Shown in pieces: positions 38,816-50,286 of a stretch of 64,000 nt of DNA. A program made the translations under genes and the position numbers. This DNA comes from Paenibacillus amylolyticus. Its GTDB lineage: Bacteria; Bacillota; Bacilli; Paenibacillales; Paenibacillaceae. The notes under the pieces are model-generated. The model had not been told where the DNA came from. It saw only the letters and a list, made by a program, of their open reading frames with translations, and did not search any database. Position 1 is the stretch's first letter, and each line of letters starts with the position of its first letter. The stretch spans positions 4,774,001 through 4,838,000 of the forward strand of contig NZ_CP121451.1 of assembly GCF_029689945.1 (NCBI RefSeq). The letters are read 5' to 3'.

Positions 38816-39681
38816 TTACACTTTCACTTTCATGGATCGCATGTAGAACAGGCTGGCGATGATACCGATGAACAGCAGGACCAACGATATGGCTGTGCCG
38901 TATCCAAACTGATAATTCACAAAGGCCTGGTTGTACATGAAGATTGGCAAGGTTTGTGTCGAAGTACCCGGGCCACCACCGGTCATCGTATAGATCAGCG
39001 TGAACACACCCAGTGTCTGTAGGGTAACCAACATCATATTGGTCACGATCGACCCTTTTACCATTGGAATTGTAATGTGTCTGACAATCTGGAACCCCGT
39101 AGCACTGTCAATAATCGCTGCTTCTTCAACTTCCTTCGGAATATCATCCAGAGCGGATTGGTAGACCATCATCGAAAAGGCTGTGCCGTGCCAGATATTC
39201 GCGATAATGACACTCACCATTGGGAAACTGAACAACCAGGAGATTGGATTCGCCCCAAACCAGCCGAGAATCTGATTCAATGAACCATTGTCACTGAAAA
39301 AGGCAACCATACAGAATGCCACCACAATCTCGGGTGTTACCCAACCGGCAATAACGATGATGCCGATGACCCGGCGAAACGTCACATTTTTTTCTTTCAT
39401 GAGAAGAGCCAGGATGAATCCAAGCAATACCTGACCGATCACTGCGGAGAAGATGAGAAAGACCAGCGTGCGCCAGACGCTTATGCGAAAGTCCGGATCA
39501 TGGAACATATTAATGAAATTCTGGAATCCGACAAACTCCAGACTTTTGGCTGCCGCCCGGTCAGAGCCATATTCGTAAAGGCAAAGCAGATCGTCAGAAT
39601 GATGGGAACAATGAAAAACACAAGTAATAACAGTACGGAAGGCATGAGAAACAGAAATGAGCCTGGTGCTTTCCTTTTCAT
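38816..39681 (-). CDS. Sugar ABC transporter permease, MalF/UgpA type, frameshifted
   Basis: Restored length is 288 residues. The true start is the ATG at 39681 (MKRKAPGSFLFLMPSV), which gives the first helix. The frame changes near 39552-39558 at MALTGR, where one base is missing in a G/C run, and resumes AAKSLEFVGFQNF. The EAA-type loop is VEEAAIIDSATGFQIVRHITIP. It forms the importer with the permease that follows and the binding protein that precedes. Confidence 0.88.
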
Positions 39682-39748
39682 AAGTCACTCTCCATTCAAA
39701 CCGGAAAAAGGGGAGTATACCGCTCCCCCTCCGAATATATCGATATCC

Positions 39749-41128
39749 TTATTTCTCTTCGATGCTGTCCGCGCCAAGGGAACGGGATACGTTGTCCTTC
39801 AATTGCGTAATTCCGTCTTCCGGCGTCAGCTTGCCAGAGGCAATACTCTCAACGATGCTTTGCAATTGGGCGGATACCGTTGCATATTGATCGTTCGCTG
39901 GACGGAAATGGGCCACATTCAGGAGTTCCTGTGCTTCTTTTGTATATGGACGATCGGTATAACCTTCAACATCGGTGGAATCATTACGTGGACTGAGACT
40001 GCCTTCCGCCACTACCCGTGCAGTCGCATTCTCTTTATTCATCAGAAACTCGATAAACTTCCAGGCTGCTTCCTTATTTTTCGCTTGTGCTGGAACGGAC
40101 CAAGCCCATCCTCCAGACATCGTAGTGGCTCCAGGCTCTTCGCCATTTTGTGTCGGGAATGGCGCGAAGCCTATTTTCTCTTCCACGTTGGCAATTGGAG
40201 CAGCGCCGTTCTCGGCCCATGTCGAACCTGCCCAGCTACCGTCTACAGCCATCGCCAGTTTGTCCTGCGGGAACTGCTGCTGGAATGCGATACTGCCAGC
40301 TTGCCCATTCAGGGCAACCTGCATGGTTGGACCTGTTTTGTCCGTGTTAAATACCTGATCTATGAATTTGAAGGAATCCAGCAACCCCGGGCTGTTAACG
40401 ACCCATTTCTTGCTAGTGTCGTCATACAGCGTGTCCGCCGTACCATAAAGTAGCATTTCCAGCGTTTGCATCGTAACCCCTTCACCGTTTGCTTTGCCCA
40501 CAATCAGATTAAGCGGTGTCACACCCGGCAGTTTCTGCTTGATGGTACGTGCTGCGTCGAGTACTTCTGCCCAGCTTGCAGGTTTGAAAGGAACTTCAAG
40601 TCCCGCCTGTTGAAACAGTTCCTTGTTGTACCAAATTCCCCGTGTATCCGAGGTAGCCGGAACGCCGTACACCTTGCCATCTTCACCAGTAACCCCTGCC
40701 TTCAGGTTGTCGATGATGTGTTCTTCCCAATCGGGCCATCCCTGAACCTGTGCATCCAGCGGCTCCAGATATCCCGCAGCAGCATCCGATTTGATGATGG
40801 ATGTATCTTCGGCAATGACATCAGGCGCCGTGTCAGGAGATTTCATCTGCAATACCATTTTGGACGTATAATCGCCTTCACTTGCCAATACAGGTGCAAT
40901 CTTGATTTTGATATCCGGATTTTCTTTCTCGAATTGATCCACCAAACCGGATTGGAAAAACTTCGTAAGCGTATCTTCAGACCCTGAAGAACGGAATGAT
41001 ACGGTTACTTCCTTCTTGCCATCACTGGTTGTGCCTGTACTTGAACTCCCGCCTGAACAGGCTGTAGTTAGAATGAGTAAGGATGTCATAACAGCTGCTA
41101 CCGGCATTTTCAATGAAAATTTTCTCAT
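39749..41128 (-). CDS. Sugar ABC transporter substrate-binding lipoprotein (family 1)
   Basis: 459 residues from the ATG at 41128 (AGAGGAGAG upstream). The signal MRKFSLKMPVAAVMTSLLIL ends in TTAC|SGG, so it is lipidated. Family 1 features are VDQFEKENPDIKIKI, WYNKELFQQAGLEVPFKPASW, and the Gly-rich AMAVDGSWAG. It binds an oligosaccharide, most likely a mannose-containing one given the GH125 and GH38 genes in the operon; specificity is inferred from context. Confidence 0.92.
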   Translation of the reverse strand: MRKFSLKMPVAAVMTSLLILTTACSGGSSSTGTTSDGKKEVTVSFRSSGSEDTLTKFFQSGLVDQFEKENPDIKIKIAPVLASEGDYTSKMVLQMKSPDTAPDVIAEDTSIIKSDAAAGYLEPLDAQVQGWPDWEEHIIDNLKAGVTGEDGKVYGVPATSDTRGIWYNKELFQQAGLEVPFKPASWAEVLDAARTIKQKLPGVTPLNLIVGKANGEGVTMQTLEMLLYGTADTLYDDTSKKWVVNSPGLLDSFKFIDQVFNTDKTGPTMQVALNGQAGSIAFQQQFPQDKLAMAVDGSWAGSTWAENGAAPIANVEEKIGFAPFPTQNGEEPGATTMSGGWAWSVPAQAKNKEAAWKFIEFLMNKENATARVVAEGSLSPRNDSTDVEGYTDRPYTKEAQELLNVAHFRPANDQYATVSAQLQSIVESIASGKLTPEDGITQLKDNVSRSLGADSIEEK

Positions 41129-41206
41129 GGTTCGCTCTCCTCTTGTCGGAATTCGACGAACTCCGAACATTATGATGTACTCGCAGGTTCTCTCTTGCTT
41201 TCCTAT

Positions 41207-42508
41207 CTATTTCTGTACGCGGAATCCGCAATAATCCATCATCAGCTCACTAAAGAGCATGTTGGACCATGAAAACCAGGGACGTGTATATTCATGTGGA
41301 TCGTTAGCCGAGAAGCCTTCGTGCGTCAATCCGGTATCCGCATCCGTCTTCTGAATGAGCTGGAGCAATCGCAATTTTTCGTTACGATCCTCCGTCGTCA
41401 GCCCCTGCATGGATAAAGCGATGTGCCAGATGTATCCTTCCGGTGTATGCGGACTTCCGATTCCGGCAGCTGCTGTGCCCTCATAAAAATACGGATTATT
41501 CGAGGATAAAATGAAACGTCGCGTATTTTGATACACCTCGTCGTTCTCCTCCACATATCCGAGGTAAGGTAAAGACAGCAGGCTTGGCACATTGGCATCA
41601 TCCATCAGATTGTAATTGCCTTTCCCGTCTGTTTCGTATGCATATACGGTTCCATACTCCGGATGTTCAACGGTGCCATAATTCTGGATGCCTTGGTTAA
41701 TCTGTTCCTCCAACTCTTTGGCAGCCGCTGCCAGCACTTCATCCTCGAACACGGTTTCAGCAATTTCCTGCAGATATCGAAGCGCCACAACAGCGAACAT
41801 ATTGGATGGAATCAGATAACCATATTCACAGCGGTCGTCGCTGGGACGGAATCCCGACCAGGTCATGCCTGTGTAGGCTGTTTCGCTACCTCGTCCGTCT
41901 CGGCTGAGTGTATCGGTTTCGGGAGCATCCAGACGCTGGAACGTGTATGGTGATTTCGTCTCATGATGCTGTTCCACTTGCCACAATTGCATGATACTCC
42001 GGACTGCTTTGCGAAACGTATCATTGAATTGAGCTGTTCTGCCCGTGTTCTTCCACAAGAGATAACTGAGCTGAATCGGATAAGCCAGAGAGTCGATCTC
42101 ATACTTCCGTTCCCAGATCCAATCATTCATCTGTGTCAGATCTCCCTGATGTCCGTTCCCACTCACCGTCTCATTAAAAGCGTTTGCATAAGGGTCCAGA
42201 AGAATATAATTCAATTGACGTTCCACCAGTCCGGCGATCATGTCGGCGATATCCTCATCCTCTGAAGCAAGAACCAGATAAGGTCTGACCTGAGCAACAG
42301 AATCACGTAACCACATGGCAGGGATATCTCCCGTAATCACAAACGTCGTCCCATCTTCTTTGCGTTGAATTGTGGTCGCCATTGTATTGGTAAAACAGTT
42401 TTTGAACATTTGGTTAAGTTCCGGATAATCCGGCATACGTTGGTTGACCCGATCAATCATGTCGTAGATTGATTGGGAGATGTCTTGATCATCTCTGGGT
42501 GTCAGCAT
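41207..42508 (-). CDS. GH125 exo-alpha-1,6-mannosidase
   Basis: 433 residues, no signal peptide. Hallmarks of the family (formerly DUF1237) are GDIPAMWLRDSVAQVRPYL, YANAFNETVSGNGHQGD, MTWSGFRPSDDRCEYGYLIPSN and the C-terminal HEYTRPWFSWSNMLFSELM. The (alpha/alpha)6 barrel enzyme is metal-independent and removes alpha-1,6-linked mannose from N-glycan or mannan fragments. With GH38 it would complete intracellular trimming of imported mannosides. It is the first structural gene of the operon, preceded by a consensus-like promoter. Confidence 0.94.
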   Translation of the reverse strand: MLTPRDDQDISQSIYDMIDRVNQRMPDYPELNQMFKNCFTNTMATTIQRKEDGTTFVITGDIPAMWLRDSVAQVRPYLVLASEDEDIADMIAGLVERQLNYILLDPYANAFNETVSGNGHQGDLTQMNDWIWERKYEIDSLAYPIQLSYLLWKNTGRTAQFNDTFRKAVRSIMQLWQVEQHHETKSPYTFQRLDAPETDTLSRDGRGSETAYTGMTWSGFRPSDDRCEYGYLIPSNMFAVVALRYLQEIAETVFEDEVLAAAAKELEEQINQGIQNYGTVEHPEYGTVYAYETDGKGNYNLMDDANVPSLLSLPYLGYVEENDEVYQNTRRFILSSNNPYFYEGTAAAGIGSPHTPEGYIWHIALSMQGLTTEDRNEKLRLLQLIQKTDADTGLTHEGFSANDPHEYTRPWFSWSNMLFSELMMDYCGFRVQK

Positions 42509-42550
42509 GTTGTCCTCCTTATGTCATCCCATTAGTTAACCGCTTTCATC

Positions 42551-42579
42551 ATCCTAAAACGAATGTAATGTTATGTCAA
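42551..42579 (-). promoter_or_regulatory. Promoter of the alpha-mannoside operon
   Basis: On the minus strand a perfect -35 TTGACA (42574-42579) and a -10 TAGGAT (42551-42556) are separated by 17 bases. They are about 45 bases upstream of the GH125 start. Confidence 0.65.
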
Positions 42580-42668
42580 TATATTTATTTGTATATTAGC
42601 ATGTTATTTTAATTCAACCCTCCAAAATGGTATACCAACCATGGCGATGCCCCATATTAATCCACAGC

Positions 42669-42696
42669 AAAAAGAGACCTCGATTCTACGAAGTCC
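42669..42696 (-). terminator. Intrinsic terminator of the regulator gene
   Basis: On the minus strand GGACTTCG pairs with CGAGGTCT (two non-Watson-Crick positions) and is followed by CTTTTTG. It lies 44 bases past the stop at 42740 and upstream of the mannoside promoter. Confidence 0.6.
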
Positions 42697-42739
42697 CTGT
42701 TTGAACACAATGGATTATGGAGCTGCCACATTAACCTTT

Positions 42740-43893
42740 TTATTTCAGCGTACTCGTTGATTTCCCCTTCACCAAGCGGGCAGGCAAAACAACCCTGTTC
42801 ACTGCCATTTCGTTTTTCTGCATACTTTGAAGCACCATCTCGAATGCTTGTTTCCCCATTTCAAACTGGCTCTGTCGCATATGGGTTACACGGCTTCCTT
42901 CGGCAACGTTCGGACTGTCAAAGCAAATGATGGACAAGTCTTCCGGAATTCTCAGACCAAGTTGATCGGCTGCCTGTTCTGCAAGCAAAGCAATATGGTA
43001 CTCCGCGGCAAAGAGTGCGGTAATCTGCGGGTATTTCTGTAGATGTTCCACCAAGGTCTCCACATCACGAAGTTCAACTTGAGGATCAAACACACTGGGC
43101 AGTGTTGAGAGAAATGATTCCAACCATAGTTCCCTGTTCACCAGCACCCCACGATCGTGATGAGCCTCAATGATGCCTTCAATTCGTTCTTCAATCGGTG
43201 TGGTGTTCGCAGGAGGCTGTGTCAGAAATGCGATGTGCCGGTGACCGAGATCGAATAGATAGTTCATCCCTTCCCTCGCCGCTCCTACGTTATCCGTGCT
43301 GACAGATGAAGCCGGAATGCCTTTCAAATAGCGGTCAATCAGGACAAACGGAAATTTGTTAACGACCAGTTTAAGAATCTCATCGCTGAAATATTCCCCT
43401 GTGCCGGAAAGATAATCAATCCGTCCACACCCAGTTCCAGCAGTTCCTGAATGCTCTGTTCCTCCTGCTCGGGAATCCCGAAGGAACGTCTAAGTACGAG
43501 AAAACAATCATGCTCTCGCGAAGCTTCTTCCATCCCATATAACAATTCTGTGCCATACATATCACTGAAGTTGGTCATGACCAGACCAATGAGCAATTTC
43601 TTATCCGGGTCCTTAACCGCAGCACGCGAAGCAGGTCTGTTAGGTCTTTCTTGTGACACACCCACTGTATCGGCTACAAAAGAACCCCGCCCTGGCTGAC
43701 GAACAATTAATTGTTCACTCGCCAGCATCTCAAGTGCTTTTTTAGTTGTAATCCGGCTAACTCCGAATTCATCACATAATTCCTTTTCTGAAGGAACACG
43801 CTCACCCACTTGATATTCATGAAGCTGTATCCGTTCGCGCAAGGATTCAAAGATCTGTTCATACATCGGCTTGGATGCCGAGTCTTTCCCCAA
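42740..43893 (-). CDS. GntR-type/LacI-sensor hybrid regulator (AraR-like), frameshifted
   Basis: Restored length is about 384 residues. The N-terminal winged helix (KPMYEQIFESLRERI, RVPSEKELCDEFGVSRITTKKALEML) is GntR-type. The C-terminal part is a LacI/periplasmic-binding sensor (LLIGLVMTNFSDMYGTELLYGM, DNVGAAREGMNYLFDLGHRHIAFL, DLSIICFDSP). One G missing in the CCCC (plus strand) at 43396-43399 breaks the frame; repair gives GEYFSDEILKLVVNKF. The TTG at 43893 with GGAGGTG 8 bases upstream is the likely start. It should repress the mannoside operon until a mannose-type sugar binds. Confidence 0.87.
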
Positions 43894-44056
43894 TACAAGC
43901 ACCTCCATAAATACCCATACTTCTCATGTTCTACATCCTAATATATCATGTTATATCATTAATGTGAAGAAAGGAGAACAAGATGGCTCGTCTGGTTCAG
44001 CTACACCCATAACCGTCCTTGTTGTAAACCGGGACGGTTATGATTCGTCACTTCAT

Positions 44057-44821
44057 TCAATTGTTGATGGCCTGACGATAATATCGAATCACCTTGCGAT
44101 ACATCGTCTTATCCTTTAACTGATTGAAAATATAGGGATCCGGCTTGGCATTTACCTCGATAATCCATGGCGTCAAACCTCGATCAAGTCCAATATCCAC
44201 GCCAATGCTCTTTAAACGCGTGTATTTCTTACTCATGTGTCGGGCTATATGAACACCCAAGCGGTTCATCTCCTGGATTAATTCTTTAATCCGTTTATCT
44301 GAAGCATGAGATTTCAACAAGGTGTGTACGCTCATCGGCTTGGCACCACTATGGTAGTTGGTAACAATTTTCTTCGGATGGCCCAGTCGGCCGATGACCC
44401 CCGTCGCTTCCCATTTCTGTTCGGGATTCCATTGAACCATTACCCGAATGTCAAAACGCCTGCTCTTATGATGCAAGAGGTGAATGCCTCGCTGAATGAG
44501 ATAGCTTTTCTGCTTCACCAGATGGGTCAGGCTTCGATGGAATGACTCGAAACTGTTGAATGTTAGACGCTTTTGATGGATCTGGTAGGCAAAATGCTGA
44601 TGATTGTGCATCTCAGCCCTAATGACTCCCATTCCAAAGGTACCTATCTCAGGTTTAATATACACCATTCTATATTTCGCCAGCATGGACTTCAGGTTGG
44701 CTTGGTTAAATCGCTGTGTGTCAGGGATAAATGGTTGAATAGATGAGTTATTCAGCAACATTTTGGTTTTGAGCCATTTGCTTCGTAGCGGTTGGGATCG
44801 TTGTGATGCATCAACTCCCAC
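44057..44821 (-). CDS. YheC/YheD-family ATP-grasp protein (spore-coat associated)
   Basis: 254 residues from a GTG at 44821 (AGGAGGAG upstream). The layout matches the YheC/YheD family: MVYIKPEIGTFGMGVIRAE, IQRGIHLLHHKSRRFDIRVMVQ, GLTPWIIEVNAKPDPYIFNQL and an ATP-grasp-like metal site ending with NAKPD. In Bacillus the relatives are linked to the endospore coat. It has its own terminator-bounded unit and no partner nearby. Confidence 0.88.
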   Translation of the reverse strand: MGVDASQRSQPLRSKWLKTKMLLNNSSIQPFIPDTQRFNQANLKSMLAKYRMVYIKPEIGTFGMGVIRAEMHNHQHFAYQIHQKRLTFNSFESFHRSLTHLVKQKSYLIQRGIHLLHHKSRRFDIRVMVQWNPEQKWEATGVIGRLGHPKKIVTNYHSGAKPMSVHTLLKSHASDKRIKELIQEMNRLGVHIARHMSKKYTRLKSIGVDIGLDRGLTPWIIEVNAKPDPYIFNQLKDKTMYRKVIRYYRQAINN

Positions 44822-44932
44822 TGTGCACTCCTCCTGTTATCATATTTTGTTGAACCTGTTGCTCCGAACCATGCAGTATATGCACTCTTCTTGAACGAAT
44901 CTTAGGCGTCAGCACTAGAAACGGGATACAAC

Positions 44933-44971
44933 AAAAAGCCGACAAGCCCGGATACCTCGGCTTATCGGCTT
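44933..44971. terminator. Intrinsic terminator downstream of the large protease gene
   Basis: AAAAAGCCGACAAGCC pairs with GGCTTATCGGCTT with one wobble position. On the minus strand it ends in a T run (TTTTTGTTG). It begins about 50 bases after the protease stop at 45024. Confidence 0.8.
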
Positions 44972-45023
44972 CTTGCTCAGATAATTAGAACGCAGTTATC
45001 ACCCATGACACACTTTGAAATAA

Positions 45024-48000
45024 TTAAGGTTGCAGACCCTCAGCGGTCGGTGGACTAGGTTCATTGGATTCGTCCACTTCAGGACTCGAATCTGGTTCTG
45101 GAACGGATTGTTCTTGTGCTGCGCTGACGAACAATCGTCCAGCTGCTTCGGCTTCTACTTTATTGCCAGCTGCATCCTGAGCGCGAATTACAATGACTCC
45201 ACCCTCAAGAACAAGGGATGAAGGTGTTGTGTAGGTCCCCGTATAACGACCGGGTTCGGTCTCCACCAACGGAATTTCTCCTGCCCCTTGGGCATCCAGA
45301 TTGAGTGGTAACTGAATTCGGAACGATGCTTGCAGACCAGGTTTACTGTCAAATGAAACGCTGACACTCTCCCCTGATGTGATTCGTACATCTTCAGCTG
45401 GCGTAATATTCGTGAGTTCCGGCAACGCCGTTTCCACAAAGACGGTGCGGGTTACGGTCGTTTTGTTGCCAGCAATATCGGTTGCTGTAATGGTAATCGT
45501 GTTTTTGCCTTCATTCACCAATACCCGATGACTGAAGCTTCTGTCTTTGCCCACTTGTACGGTTTGTCCGTTAACAGTTACCTTATCGAGGAATTGTTCC
45601 ACGACATTCCCCGTTACATGAACTACCTCCGTATTGACCCGGCTTCCTTCCGCCGGGCCGGTGATGGTCAACTGCGGTTTGGTTTGATCCAAAATGATGA
45701 CAACGGGCAGTGAACGATCGGTTGCTTTTCCGTCCACCACAGCCTCGGCAGTAATTGCATTAATGCCAGAACGGAGTTTCACACCGTATGAGAACTTCCC
45801 ATTTGCGACAGTTGTCGTTCCCGCCAGATCTTTGCCGTTGTAGATCTTGATCTGAGCACCGGATGCCGGAGACGTTCCCGACACGGTGAAGGTTGATTGA
45901 TTCGTATACGTGTTTGCAGGTGCTGTGAGCACAGGTGCATTTACCGGATATCTCACAACTGCACGAATCATGTAGTTACCTTCTTCAGCAGGTGAAGTGC
46001 TCCACGCTCCACCTACTCGCTGCCAGCTTCGACCTGCATTTGGACCATTCTCATCGGTAGCGAGTCCCGGAGCACTAGTTCCAGCTAAAGTCTGTATATA
46101 CACGATATAGAAGTCGCCCGTTACAATGACCGGTTCCGGAAATTCAACCGTTGTCCATTGATCGTTACGAAGTGCAGTGCCGTCAAATGGTCCAGCCAGT
46201 TGTCGTCCCGGAGCGCCACCAGCACCCGAAGCATCATAGACGGCATATTGGAACGCTGTACCTCCAGGTACAGGCCATTCGGTGTTCCAGAATCGGAATG
46301 ATGCACCCGTCAGTTGTGCAGTCTCCAGCTCAGGTGTCATTCGAACCGCCCAAGCGTTATTCGCAGCGTTAAAAGCTCGTGCGTTCTCTGCTGTTCCATC
46401 ATCATAAGCAATTTCCCCTGGGAAACCGATGAATGGTTTCAAAGCAACATTTGCCTCTGCCGTACCATTACCTGGTACAGTCACAGTGACCGTTTTACTG
46501 TAATAATCCGCAGCCCGGATGGATAAGGTATAGCTCCCTTCCAATACCTGAATAGCGAAGCTGCCATCTGAACCTGTGCGAACTTCACCTACGTTGGCAT
46601 CCTCCACCACGAGAACGGAAGCATCAGCCAGTGGTTGTCCTGTGCGCTCATCCGTTACGACACCTTCAATCTGTCCATGCGGGATTGCCTCCAGATTAAA
46701 GTTGGCTTTGGCTCCACTGCCATCGGTGATCGTTACCTGCTGGGTACGAGGATAATATCCATATGCCTCAGCTTTTAACGTGTAATCACCTGCTACGTGT
46801 GTGAAGCTGTACTTGCCTGTAGCCGAATCCGTCTTCACTGAACGTCCGGTTTCCAGTACGGTAACCGTTGCACTTGCAGGCAGGCTTTGTGGATTAACCG
46901 ACCCTGTTCCTGGTTTTTCGGCTTCCGGTTGTTGCTGTTTCGTTTTGTTGAATTCCGCTTTGTCTGTCCGCGTAATTTTGTACCAAGGGTTATCATAGGA
47001 CGGTTTTGGTTTGTCACTGTTAAGCACAACGGCACTGTCCTCTGTGACCGTCTCCGCAGCAACACCCAGTACACGGAAATCATCAATGAACCAGCCTGTT
47101 CTCACAACACTGTTGTCTGAAGTCAGACGGAACCGGAATTGTACTTCATTGCCGGTAAGTGCATCCAGATCATAAAAAACCGGTGTCCATTGTTTACCGT
47201 TTGTGCTATGTGAGAATTTGCCCAGTTCTGACCATGTCGTTCCACCATCTTTGGTGACTTCAACATATCCGTAATCATATCCGCTCTCAATCTCGTACCA
47301 ATGATTAAACGTAAGTGTTCCTTCGGATACATCGGTCAAATCAATAACCGGGGATACGAGCGAATAGTCGGAGCCATTCTCGTACGTATTGTCGAGATCA
47401 GTCGCCCACACATTCGGTGGAGAAACGGCGCTGGCAGGTCCCGTTACCGGAATGCCGCGTTCCCACTCATCTTTGGTTCCCGAACGAGTCCACCCGTTAT
47501 CATCGCTGCCGTCAAAATGATCGAGGTAGATATCCTCCGGCACCTCCACTGTAATGGAGACCTCATTCGATTTGTCACTTTCATTGCCACTATAATCTAG
47601 TGCAGCAACGGTATAATAATACGTCGAATCCGTAACTGTAGCCGTATCCGTAAACGTTGTTCCTGTTGTACTTCCAATGGATTCATAACCTGCACCTGCA
47701 GTTGTGGAACGATATACGACATAGGATTCGAGATCCTCATCACCCGGTCCAGTCCAGCTCAAGGCTACGTTGCCCAGAATATCGGCAGTTGCAGCCAATC
47801 CCGCAGGAGCTCCCGGTGCAAGATCATCCAATTCTTCAACTGCGAAATCATCGATATACCAACCAGCCTTTTGCACCGAGTTGTCACTGGTCAGATTGAA
47901 TTTGATAAATACCTGCTGACCCGCGTATGCCCTAAGGTCCACATATTGTTTCTTCCAGTTACCACCCGTACCCGTGAAGCTTAACAACTCTTCGAACACA

Positions 48001-50271
48001 TAATCGCTGTCCTCGGAAGCGATATATACCTTGCCAAAGTCGATGTTATTCTCCAGATCATACCAGTGTTTGAAAGACAATAACGCACCTTCTGGACTCT
48101 CAGTAAGATCAATTGGCGGTGCAAGCAGATATGCATTGCTATTCGCCAGATACGTGCCTTGCAGGTTGGTTGCAATCACCTTGTCACCCGAGGAGGCACT
48201 TCCAGGACCACTGCTTGGTGTTCCCCATACCCATGTACTTCCGGTACCGCCAGTCGTGAAGCCCAGCTGATCTTCCTCAAAATCCTGAAGATATCCGGGC
48301 TGAACGCCATTGGAGACAGCCACCTTGTATACCTGACTATCGAATCCATTGTTGCCATAGTCATTCACGCGGATATAATACTCCACACCTTGTGGCTCAA
48401 TGAGAAATGCAGGAATGGTTGCTGTGTACGTACCATCTTTGCTATCTCCGGCAATCCGATTCATCGGCAGATAGACGTACTGGTTGGTACCTGTCGTTTT
48501 GGCAAAAGCCTCGACGGAGACTACCGCGACGTTATCTGTCACATGAGCCGTTAATGGAATATCAAGGCCTGTAAAGGCTGAATTGACAGGCGTGTGTTCC
48601 AGTACCGGCTCTTCCAGATCATCTCCGGCTGTAACGACTCTGCCGGATACTGTGCCGATCCCTTCGAGTACAGAACCCACAGCATCAAGCGCATTAATAA
48701 TGCCGTGACCGTAACCGTTATTAGGAGATGTCGGATACTGACTATCTGTTCTCGGTGTAGCCGTATCTGTAATGATCTGCTCCAGCTGATCCACCGTTAG
48801 GGAATGATTGGCCTGAAGCAGGAGTGCAGCAAGAGCAGTGGTATGCGGACCTGCCATTGACGTTCCGTTCCAGCCTCCCTCATATACACCACCCGGAACT
48901 GATGAACGGATATTTACTCCAGGGGCAGATACTTCCGGTTTGATCTCGCCATATGGAGATGGACCCAGTAACGAGAAGGATGCCAAGTTACCATTAATAT
49001 CAGTGGCTCCCGTAGCGAAACTTTCAGGGTAATTGGCAGGATTCGCAACTGAGCCGGGACCACCCGGATTCGTCAGTCTTACATTGCCTGCGGAGAACTC
49101 GGGAAAGATCTGCGCATCACGCCAGGCTTGAACCATGGGCCGGAACCATTCATCGAGTCCTGCGCCCCGCCCCATGAGTTGTTGACGACATCCGGTGCAA
49201 GTTCAGGGTGCAGATTGCCTTCCGCATCCACTGGTGCGATCAGCCATTGTCCGCCATCCAGAATAATCGCATCTGTTGTCTCCGGATTAAATATCCGTAC
49301 ACCAATCCATTTCGCACCGGGGCAACCCCGATCTGATCGGTACCGTCTGGTTCCGAGCCAACCATCGTACCCATGGTATGAGTACCATGTCCGTCTCCAT
49401 CCGCAGGAAGTGAAGCATTGCTGTGCGGATCATACCAGCTCAGTTCGGGATCAACGATATTGCCCGAAGCATCCAATCCCCGCCATTTACTGCGGAGCGC
49501 AGGGTGGGTATAATCCACACCACTATCCAGATTCGCAACAACAATCCCTGTTCCATCGATGCCCCTGTCCCACACGGCTGGCGCATTGATATAGTCCAGG
49601 TTCCATTCCACGTTCTCTGTTGCAAGCTTGTCCTTTGCAGCAGGCTCTTTGTCTTTAACTCCGACTGAAGAATCTTTGGCTGGCGTTTGGGCCGCCTCTT
49701 TGGCTGATGCCGCATTCGCCGATTCTTTGCTCACTTCGGCTTTCTGTAAGTATCGTGTCTCATTCGGTAGAATCTTCTCTACCTCAGGCAGCAGCGCAAT
49801 CTGTTCCATCACTTCTTTGGTACTCGTCACTGCCAGTGAATTGACAATAAAATAGCTTTTATATTCTTTGACCTTGCCCAGGTCAACTTCCTTTTCCAGA
49901 TAAGTTTCCAATGGATATTGTGTACGTGAGGCAGTTTCTCGCAGAGAGCTGACGACCGAATTCCGAACAGACAGCTTTGTGGCTGAAGCGGTTTGTTTGG
50001 CGATGGTCGCCTTTTCGAGGGCCTGCTTGGAGACTGCTGCTGTATCCACCTGTTCCTTCATTTTCACCAGATAGGTAACGTATTCACTGCCTTCAAATTC
50101 TTTGGTCAACTTGGCGTTTACTTTGGACTCCGATACTTTGGCGAGTCCAGATTTCATATCCAATTTGGATGATGTGGAGTTTTCAGCTGAAACCGGATGA
50201 ATGATCGAAAATGCAAGGAGAAGCGAGAGCCCCATGGAGATGGGCTTGCGTAACCGATTAATCTTTATCAA
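45024..50271 (-). CDS. Very large secreted S8 subtilisin-like protease (bacillopeptidase F-like), two frameshifts
   Basis: Restored length is about 1749 residues. A signal peptide (cleavage after about residue 29, PVSA|EN) leads an I9-type propeptide and an S8 domain with Asp249 (ANLDSGVD), His295 (GDGHGTHTMG) and Ser in NGTSMAGPHTTA. The C-terminal part has two MAM/VEG-like domains (each with HWYDLENN- or HWYEIESG-type strands and GW(Y/F)IDDF), an FN3 domain, two carboxypeptidase-regulatory repeats and Ig-like bacterial domains. Frame breaks near 49317-49318 and 49165-49168 (each one G/C short) lie inside the catalytic domain. Start is TTG at 50271. It should degrade extracellular protein, probably cell-associated. 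Confidence 0.88.
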
Positions 50272-50286
50272 ACTTTTCCACTCCTT

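Noticed and set aside
39500..40453. Plus-strand 317-codon open frame
   Set aside because: Opposite the sugar-binding protein and permease genes; composition (Arg, Cys, Phe rich) is that of an antisense shadow.
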